Assembly: GCA_945878795.1 (NCBI GenBank)
Contig: CAMDWF010000046.1
Coordinates: 1 to 11,223, forward strand
DNA from: Synechococcus sp. UW140
Lineage (GTDB): Bacteria > Cyanobacteriota > Cyanobacteriia > PCC-6307 > Cyanobiaceae
Reading direction: 5' to 3'
DNA: 11,223 nucleotides
The first letter of the stretch is position 1. Each line of letters opens with the position of its first letter. Shown one piece after another: positions 6,297 to 11,223 of this stretch. Under the pieces are notes generated by a model that worked only from the letters and a program-made list of their open reading frames with translations, searched no databases and was not told the DNA's origin. The position numbers and the translations under genes were made by a program.

Positions 6297-7100
6297 ATGG
6301 CCGGCAGTCCGGCTCCGCAAGGCCCCGTGCCGGTGGCCGAGCTCGACGCGGTGACCATGCGCTGGGGGGAGCGGCTGGTCTTGGACCAGCTGAATCTGCG
6401 GGTTGAGGCGGGCGAACGGCTGGTGGTGGTGGGACCCTCCGGGTCGGGCAAATCCACGATCCTGCGCTTGCTGGCGGGTTTGCTCTTGCCTAGCTCCGGC
6501 AGCGTGCGCCTGCATGGGGTGCCCCAGACCTATCTGCGCCTGGACCAGCGGCACCCCCCCGATGTGCGGCTGGTGTTTCAGAACCCGGCCCTGCTGGCCT
6601 CCCTGACGGTGCGGGAGAACGTCGGTTTCCTGCTCTATCGCTTCAGCCGCCTGGGCGAGGACCAGATTCGGGAGCGGGTCGGTAGGGCCCTCGAGGCGGT
6701 GGGCTTGGCCGGCATCGAGGAGCGCCTGCCCGGAGAACTGAGTGGGGGCATGCAAAAGCGGGTCAGCTTTGCCCGCGCCCTGATTGACGATCCGGCCGCC
6801 ATCGAGGGGCGGGTGCCCTTGCTGCTCTTCGATGAGCCCACGGCGGGCCTGGATCCGATGGCTTGTACCCGTATTGAGGACTTGATCGTGCAGAGCACCA
6901 CCCTCACCAACGCCTCAGGCGTGGTCGTCAGCCATGTACTCAGCACCATCGACCGTTGCGCTGATCGGGTGGCCTTGCTGTACGGCGGCTGTTTCCGCTG
7001 GAGCGGCACTATTGAGGCGTTTCGGGTTTCCGAGGACCCCTACGTGGTGCAGTTCCGAAGCGGTAGCCTGCGCGGACCGATGCAGCCGGCCGAGAGATAG
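6297..7100 (+). CDS. ABC transporter ATP-binding protein, MlaF-like (MCE lipid transport)
   Basis: A 267-residue ATPase subunit that would power an MCE-type lipid transporter at the inner (or chloroplast-type envelope) membrane; its nearest functional analogues are MlaF in proteobacteria and TGD3 in plastids. The nucleotide-binding motifs are complete: Walker A GPSGSGKST (about 46-54), Q-loop Gln95 in FQNPALL, signature LSGGMQKR (148-155), Walker B LLLFDEP (175-181) and switch His213 in VVSHVLS. The MlaF assignment rests on the MCE gene that follows three bases after the stop codon, plus the LSGGMQKR form of the signature. A GTG start at 6231 would add 22 residues of weak character. The ATG at 6297 is preferred; neither has a clear Shine-Dalgarno. 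Confidence 0.9.
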   Translation: MAGSPAPQGPVPVAELDAVTMRWGERLVLDQLNLRVEAGERLVVVGPSGSGKSTILRLLAGLLLPSSGSVRLHGVPQTYLRLDQRHPPDVRLVFQNPALLASLTVRENVGFLLYRFSRLGEDQIRERVGRALEAVGLAGIEERLPGELSGGMQKRVSFARALIDDPAAIEGRVPLLLFDEPTAGLDPMACTRIEDLIVQSTTLTNASGVVVSHVLSTIDRCADRVALLYGGCFRWSGTIEAFRVSEDPYVVQFRSGSLRGPMQPAER

Positions 7101-7103
7101 TCG

Positions 7104-8177
7104 ATGCGCCGCAGTGTTCGCGAGGCCTCCCTTGGATTTTGCCTGTTGGCTGCCATCGCCAGCGGCCTGGGGCTTTGGTTCTGGTTGAAGGGCCTTTCCC
7201 TGGGGCGCCAGACCTGGACCATGGAGGCCAGCTTTCAAGATGCCGCCGGGCTGGCCCCCCGCTCGCCCGTCTCCTACCGCGGCGTCATGGTCGGCAGCGT
7301 TCAGGCCCTGAGGGTCAGCGATCGGGAGGTGGTGGCCGAATTGACCATCACCGATCCCAATTTGCGGCTGGCCCTGCCCGTGGTCGCCCGGGTCGCCCCT
7401 TCCTCCCTATTGGGTGGGGATGCGGCGGTTTCGTTGATGAGTGGCGGTCGGCCCCTGGGGTCCGCAGGGCCAGGGCCCAAGCAGGCAGGCTGCGATAGCC
7501 GGCGCATGGTCTGCCAGCACAACCGGATCCCGGGTGTCACGGCGGCCAGCTTCGATACGGTCACCGAGACCATGCAGCGCCTGCTCAATGAGGCCGACCG
7601 TGGCCAGCTGGTGCCCCAGATGGTTTCGGCCACCAAATCCTTTGAAGACACGGCTGTCGAAACGCGCAAGTTGACGCGGGATGGGCAGTTGTTTGTACGC
7701 GATGCGCGCCAGGCGGTGGCCCAGCTCAATGCCTCCATGGCTAAGGCCACACCGATCCTCAACAATCTCAACGCCGCCAGTGTCGATGCCCAGCGGGCCA
7801 GCCGCCACGCCAGCCAGTTGGCCGCCAGGCTCGACAACCCCAAGTTGACGGCCGACCTGCAGGCCACCTTGGCCAACGCCCGCCAGCTCACGAACCGTTG
7901 GCAGGCCGTCGGCGGTGATGTGCAGAAACTGACGGGCGATCCCAAGGTGGCCGACAACATTCGCAGCGTCAGCCACGGGCTGGCCCGCTTTTTTGACGAT
8001 CTCTATCCCAGCAATCCCGAGGCGGTGCAGCAGCGTTCCGGTGGCGAAACGGCCCGACGGGAGGCGGCCCGAGCCGAACGGCTGCGGGCCGACCAGGAGC
8101 GTCTGGCACCCCGCAGCCGCAGCAGTGGCGGCGTGGCCCCCCCCGCCCCGGCTCCGGGGTCGGTCCGGGGGCTTTAG
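7104..8177 (+). CDS. MCE (MlaD-like) domain protein, lipid transporter substrate-binding subunit
   Basis: A 357-residue protein with one N-terminal membrane anchor (about 10-30, GFCLLAAIASGLGLWFWLKG) and a single MCE domain (about 36-115). The domain includes SFQDAAGLAPRSPVSYRGV and GSVQAL, the typical MCE core, and SLLGGDAAVSL. After a short Cys-containing insert (Cys at about 129 and 136), a long helical stretch (about 145-305) with many Ala, Gln and Asn likely forms a coiled coil or a lipid-conducting helical barrel. A Pro/Ala/Arg-rich tail closes the protein. By family, such proteins assemble as hexamers that shuttle phospholipids between membranes; plastid TGD2 and cyanobacterial Ycf22-type proteins are relatives. 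The gene is three bases after the ATPase gene, clearly co-transcribed. The permease partner is not in the window. Confidence 0.9.
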   Translation: MRRSVREASLGFCLLAAIASGLGLWFWLKGLSLGRQTWTMEASFQDAAGLAPRSPVSYRGVMVGSVQALRVSDREVVAELTITDPNLRLALPVVARVAPSSLLGGDAAVSLMSGGRPLGSAGPGPKQAGCDSRRMVCQHNRIPGVTAASFDTVTETMQRLLNEADRGQLVPQMVSATKSFEDTAVETRKLTRDGQLFVRDARQAVAQLNASMAKATPILNNLNAASVDAQRASRHASQLAARLDNPKLTADLQATLANARQLTNRWQAVGGDVQKLTGDPKVADNIRSVSHGLARFFDDLYPSNPEAVQQRSGGETARREAARAERLRADQERLAPRSRSSGGVAPPAPAPGSVRGL

Positions 8178-8210
8178 GGCGGAGGCTGTAGGGCTGCCGG
8201 GGCCAGAGGC

Positions 8211-10340
8211 TCAGAAGCCGGCGACGGCTTCCAGGGCGATGGCGGCGATGGCCTGGTCACTGGCCTTGGGCAGGGCCACATAGCGACCGCCGGCGGCTTC
8301 GGCCAGTTCCTTGCCCATGCCGCTGCCGATGAACTTGCGCTCGGTGTCGATCACCAGCAGCTTGATGCCGAGGCTGCGGTAACGACCGGCCACCTGCCGC
8401 AACTCCTCGCGCAGATCCACCGGTTCCTCGCCTTCCAGGGCCGGTTGGCCCAGGGAGCGGGCCAGGGGCACGTTGCCCCGTCCATCGGTGATGGCCACCA
8501 CCACCACCTGGCTGAGATCTCCGGTGGCCAGGGCATTGGCCCCCACCCGGGCCGCCTGGGTGAGGCCGTGGGCGAGGGGGGATCCCCCCCCGCAGGCCAT
8601 TGATTCGAGCCGGCGGCGGGCGGCGGTGATCGAGCGGGTGGGGGGCAGGAGCACCTCGGCCTGGTCGCCGCGAAAGGGAATCAGGGCCACCTCGTCGCGG
8701 TTCTCGTAGGCCTCGGTGAGCAGGCGCAGCACGGCCCCCTTGGCGCTTTGCATGCGGTTGAGGGCCATCGAACCACTGGCGTCGACCAAAAAGATGACCA
8801 GGGCGCCGGCCTTGCGTTGCAGCAGCTTGGCCCGCAGGTCGGACTCTTCAACAATGACGCGGCGCTCGGGATGGCGGGCGCGGCGGGCCTTCTGGTGGGG
8901 GGCGGCGGCCCGCAGGGTGGCATCCACGGCGATGCGGCGCACGGGCCCCCTGGGCAGCATCGGCTTGACGTAACGGCCGCGGCTCTCGCTGCGCACTAAG
9001 GCGCGGCTACCGCTGCCGCCACTGCGGGCCCGGGCGGCGTAAAACAGCAGCAGGTCCGGGTCGATGGCGGTGGCCTCCGGATCGAGCAGGAACTCCTCGG
9101 GGATGGAGGGGGGTGCCTGGTCCTCGGGGCTGTCGTCGTCTTCGGGTTCTGGGGGATCCGGCTCGTCCTGGTCCTGCTCCGGAGCCTGATCTTCTGGGGG
9201 GTCTGGGGCCTGATCGCCCTGGGGCGGCGGCGGCGGTGGTTCGAGGGGTTGGTCGGGGTCGGGGGGGGGCAGCTGGCGGGCCCGGGGGGCGATCACCAGC
9301 CGCACCGCCACCTGCAGATCCTCGGCCTCCACCCGGTCCCGGCCGCTGAGGGCGGCGTGGGCGCGGGCGACCCGCACCGCATAGAGCTCGCTGCGGTGCC
9401 CCTCCACCCCACCCCGCAGGGCCTCATCGACCAGATAACGGATCTGGTCGCGGCTGATGGTCACATCAGGCAACCACTGGCGTGCCAGCAACAGCTGGGT
9501 GGCGAGGGCATCGCTTTCCTCCCGCCAGCGCTCCCGGAAGGCGGCGCCGGCTTCGCCATGGTCGATGGCGCTGCGGCTGATCGCCACCCGTTGCTCGTTG
9601 CTCAGCAGCTGGTTGGCCGATAGGGCGATGGCAAAGCGGTCCAGCAGGTGGTCCCGCACGGCCCCTTCCTCGGGGTTGTAGGTGGCGATCAGCAGGCAGC
9701 GGCAGGGGTGGGCCAGGCTCAGGCCCTCCCGCTCGATGCGGTTCTCGCCACTGCCGACCGCCGCCAAAAGCAGGTTGGTGACGCCCTCATCGAGCAGGTT
9801 GAGCTCGTCGACGTAGAGCACGCCGCGGTGGGCCTCGGCCAGCAGGCCCGGCTGAAAAACCGGTGCACCGGCATTGAGGGAGGCGGCTACATCAACGGCG
9901 CCCACCAGCCGGTCTTCTGTCACCCCCAGGGGCACCTGCACGAAGGGGGCCGGAATCACCGTGGTGGGCAACAGGGCGCTGGGATCGCCCCCGCTGCCAT
10001 CGCCGCCCAGTTCGGTGATGCGCTGGCGTACGGCGCTGTCCCATTCATCGGGCCGGCCCGGATCAACATTGAGGCTGGTGGCCGGCGGGCCGAGGTTGAG
10101 GACGTCGATGGGCGGCAACAGGGCGTGCAGGGCCCGGGCCAGCACCGATTTGCCCGTGCCCCGGCCCCCGGCGATGACGACGCCGCCGAGGCCAGGATCG
10201 ACGGCGGCCAGCAGCAAGGCCAGCTTGAGGATGCCGTGGCCGGTGATGGCCGCCAGGGGGAAACTGCGGGCGGCGGCGCCGGGATCGCTGCTGCGGGCCG
10301 GGGCGGCGGAGGAAGGGTTGGGGCTGCCGCTGGCGACCAT
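8211..10340 (-). CDS. chlD: Magnesium chelatase subunit D (ChlD)
   Basis: A 709-residue subunit of magnesium chelatase, which inserts Mg2+ into protoporphyrin IX with ChlI and ChlH at the first committed step of chlorophyll synthesis. Residues ~30-350 form an AAA+ domain with a Walker A-type loop GGRGTGKS (58-65) and a Walker B-type VLYVDELNLL (174-183). Residues ~358-415 form an acidic, Pro-rich linker. The C-terminal von Willebrand A domain has the MIDAS metal site DASGSM (Asp520, Ser522, Ser524), Ser587 in GGGSPL at the usual Thr position, and ITDGRGN (Asp619). Three-part order and length are usual for ChlD. The ATG at 10340 has no visible Shine-Dalgarno. It faces the MCE gene with 33 bases between. 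Confidence 0.97.
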   Translation of the reverse strand: MVASGSPNPSSAAPARSSDPGAAARSFPLAAITGHGILKLALLLAAVDPGLGGVVIAGGRGTGKSVLARALHALLPPIDVLNLGPPATSLNVDPGRPDEWDSAVRQRITELGGDGSGGDPSALLPTTVIPAPFVQVPLGVTEDRLVGAVDVAASLNAGAPVFQPGLLAEAHRGVLYVDELNLLDEGVTNLLLAAVGSGENRIEREGLSLAHPCRCLLIATYNPEEGAVRDHLLDRFAIALSANQLLSNEQRVAISRSAIDHGEAGAAFRERWREESDALATQLLLARQWLPDVTISRDQIRYLVDEALRGGVEGHRSELYAVRVARAHAALSGRDRVEAEDLQVAVRLVIAPRARQLPPPDPDQPLEPPPPPPQGDQAPDPPEDQAPEQDQDEPDPPEPEDDDSPEDQAPPSIPEEFLLDPEATAIDPDLLLFYAARARSGGSGSRALVRSESRGRYVKPMLPRGPVRRIAVDATLRAAAPHQKARRARHPERRVIVEESDLRAKLLQRKAGALVIFLVDASGSMALNRMQSAKGAVLRLLTEAYENRDEVALIPFRGDQAEVLLPPTRSITAARRRLESMACGGGSPLAHGLTQAARVGANALATGDLSQVVVVAITDGRGNVPLARSLGQPALEGEEPVDLREELRQVAGRYRSLGIKLLVIDTERKFIGSGMGKELAEAAGGRYVALPKASDQAIAAIALEAVAGF

Positions 10341-10380
10341 GGGGAGAAGGTGGCCCCGGGGCGGGGGTGGCTTGCGGCAG

Positions 10381-10432
10381 TCTCGCTGATCGGGGCTCGC
10401 GATTAGCGCTCGCGATTAGGGCTTGAGATCAG
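10381..10432. repeat. 13-bp tandem repeat upstream of chlD
   Basis: Two near-perfect copies lie in phase: GGCTCGCGATTAG (10394-10406) and CGCTCGCGATTAG (10407-10419), identical at 12 of 13 positions. A third, weaker copy GGCTTGAGATCAG follows exactly in phase (10420-10432, ten of 13). A fourth, with one extra base, precedes them at about 10381-10393. The block is 41-92 bases upstream of the chlD start codon, where a promoter or operator would lie. A regulator-binding array is a reasonable guess; the repeat itself is seen directly. Confidence 0.6.
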
Positions 10433-10498
10433 CTGGTGCCCTTCTCTCACACCCGCCATCCATGGTGAACGTGCGGTGGAGCAGGGGCCACGTCACAG

Positions 10499-10520
10499 AA
10501 AAACCGGCAGCGGCCCTGGT
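10499..10520 (-). terminator. Possible intrinsic terminator after the 173-residue gene
   Basis: On the minus strand, immediately after the stop codon, ACC-AG-GGC, a CGCT loop and GCC-GGT form a 6-bp stem with a two-base bulge, followed by five T. This fits a modest rho-independent terminator that would separate this gene from chlD. The bulge and short stem make it uncertain. Confidence 0.4.
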
Positions 10521-11042
10521 TTAGCTGGCGGCATCGAGGATGTCGTTGACGGCTGCGTAGACCCGCTCCATCTTGGCGATGTCGCGGGTGGTGTGATTGG
10601 GATAGGCCGTATAAAAAGCATCGGCTGATATGGACTGGGCATGGATGAGCTTGGCGGTGGCTTCGTCATTGGATTTTGTATAGCCTTCCCAGACCCCTGG
10701 CATCAGGGAGTCAAACCAAGGACCGGCCTGTTGGATGACATCTTCCAGGTACACCAGAAAATCTCCATCATAGATCGCCGCAATCATAATTCGGGTGTCG
10801 TTGTCAAAGAGGTGCACTGTGAAATGATGAACTGTGGCTACCCGTGATTCCCAGTATCCGGCCTCTTCTTGAAACCGGGCAATTCGCTGGCGAAAGAGAT
10901 CGCCGCCGCCGGGCAGAACCTTGCCGATGACGACGATTTCACCGCGTTTGCCGATGCGCTTGCCGGGGCCATCCGGCTGTTGGCTGACGATCTGTTTTTG
11001 GGCCTGGATCTGGGCTTCGGTGGCGGCGTCGTAGGCGCTCAT
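10521..11042 (-). CDS. Conserved-looking protein of unknown function (173 residues)
   Basis: A soluble protein with no signal peptide or membrane helix. I do not recognise it with certainty. The N-terminal ~27 residues are Gln/Ala-rich (TEAQIQAQKQIVSQQPDG). A compact domain follows with alternating strands and helices: EIVVIGKVLPGGG, then a helix RQRIARFQEEAGYWES, then HHFTVHLFDNDTRIMIAAIYDG and a helix FLVYLEDVIQQAGPWFDSL. This resembles a ferredoxin-like dimeric alpha/beta barrel, where a 'strand-strand-YDG-helix' pattern is common (for example in proteins linked to Dyp-type or catalase-like enzymes). That is inference from the pattern only. The ATG at 11042 is the first start. It lies 180 bases upstream of chlD on the same strand with a possible terminator between. 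Its DNA is less GC-rich than the flanking chlD gene, which may mean different selection or transfer. Confidence 0.8.
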   Translation of the reverse strand: MSAYDAATEAQIQAQKQIVSQQPDGPGKRIGKRGEIVVIGKVLPGGGDLFRQRIARFQEEAGYWESRVATVHHFTVHLFDNDTRIMIAAIYDGDFLVYLEDVIQQAGPWFDSLMPGVWEGYTKSNDEATAKLIHAQSISADAFYTAYPNHTTRDIAKMERVYAAVNDILDAAS

Positions 11043-11113
11043 GGCAGGGGATTTCAGGGGAAAGGGTAGGTTGAAATGAATGGACGGATGGGTGGCGCAG
11101 GGGTGTCTTGGCC

Positions 11114-11142
11114 CAGGACTTGACTCAGGACTTGACTCAGGA
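11114..11142. repeat. 12-bp tandem repeat (2.4 copies)
   Basis: CAGGACTTGACT occurs twice in a row (11114-11125 and 11126-11137) and is followed by a further CAGGA. The copies are identical, so the duplication is probably recent. It sits about 70 bases upstream of the 173-residue gene. On the plus strand each unit contains TTGACT, similar to a -35 box, but no gene follows on that strand within the window. Confidence 0.75.
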
Positions 11143-11223
11143 GAGGAAGGGCTCGCCGCAGATGAATTCTCTCTGCTGCTGGATCTGACCCCCTCTCCAG
11201 AGACAGATCATGGCCAGGGACGC
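11137..11223 (-). CDS. Possible C-terminal end of a gene running off the right edge
   Basis: An open minus-strand frame enters at the right edge and stops at a TGA at 11137-11139. It would encode 28 residues ending in GEPFLS, with CLWRGGQIQQQREF in the middle. The composition looks protein-like, and the orientation matches the two following genes. A frame this short stays open often by chance in GC-rich DNA, so it is only a candidate, and the product cannot be named. If real, its stop lies inside the 12-bp tandem repeat. Confidence 0.25.
   Translation of the reverse strand, partial: ASLAMICLWRGGQIQQQREFICGEPFLS

Noticed and set aside
6036..6755. Minus-strand open frame continuing upstream of the YvcK-like start, potentially giving a 684-residue protein
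   Set aside because: The added part is rich in Gln, His, Pro and Arg without domain motifs, runs opposite the ABC ATPase gene, and the ATG at 6035 has a strong purine-rich ribosome-binding stretch.
8146..8159. GC palindrome CCCCGGCTCCGGGG near the end of the MCE gene, as a terminator
   Set aside because: It is inside the coding tail, the loop is too small for the full stem, and no T-run follows.
9100..9300. Low-complexity acidic/Pro-rich segment of ChlD as a sign of an inserted element or fusion
   Set aside because: An acidic Pro-rich linker between the AAA+ and von Willebrand domains is a normal part of ChlD/BchD.
9648..10406. Long plus-strand open frame of 252 codons opposite chlD
   Set aside because: Composition is biased to Gly/Ala/Gln and reads as the complement of the ChlD AAA+ domain codons; no start signal or motif supports it.

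Overview
The window is a GC-rich cyanobacterial chromosome segment. It encodes small photosystem II subunits, PSII assembly factors, subunits of the plastoquinone-type NDH-1 complex, and the D subunit of magnesium chelatase. High GC, Ala/Pro-rich protein tails and the block rubA-ycf48-psbEFLJ divergent from ndhC-ndhK-ndhJ suggest a picocyanobacterium of the Synechococcus/Cyanobium group. That placement rests on recalled gene order and protein similarity, not on a search.

Layout. Positions 1-2440, minus strand: one photosystem II block reading rubA (rubredoxin), ycf48, psbE, psbF, psbL, psbJ, ended by a strong intrinsic terminator at the left edge. Three of these genes (psbF and psbL, plus the correct start of psbE) needed reading by eye because they are very short. 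Positions 2441-2555: divergent control region with an uninterrupted run of 11 C. Positions 2556-4340, plus strand: ndhC, ndhK, ndhJ. Positions 4368-6035, minus strand: a small unknown membrane protein with its own likely promoter, and a YvcK/CofD-like protein carrying two N-terminal membrane segments. Positions 6297-8177, plus strand: an ABC ATPase and an MCE (MlaD-like) protein forming part of a lipid transporter; the permease is not in the window. Positions 8211-10340, minus strand: chlD. Positions 10521-11042, minus strand: a conserved-looking 173-residue protein of unknown function. The last ~90 bases may hold the end of another minus-strand gene.

How the genes fit together. Cytochrome b559 (PsbE/PsbF) with PsbL and PsbJ are needed for early PSII assembly. 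Ycf48 and the membrane rubredoxin RubA act in the same assembly process, so this operon pairs subunits with their assembly factors. NdhC/K/J are part of the NDH-1 complex for cyclic electron flow and respiration. ChlD starts chlorophyll synthesis. The MCE transporter likely moves lipids between envelope or thylakoid membranes.

This is mainly a housekeeping photosynthesis region. I found no mobile element, CRISPR array, tRNA or rRNA and no convincing new multi-gene system. The points most worth a second look are a 13-bp iteron-like repeat upstream of chlD, the 173-residue unknown gene, the C11 tract between rubA and ndhC, and the small membrane protein next to the YvcK homologue.
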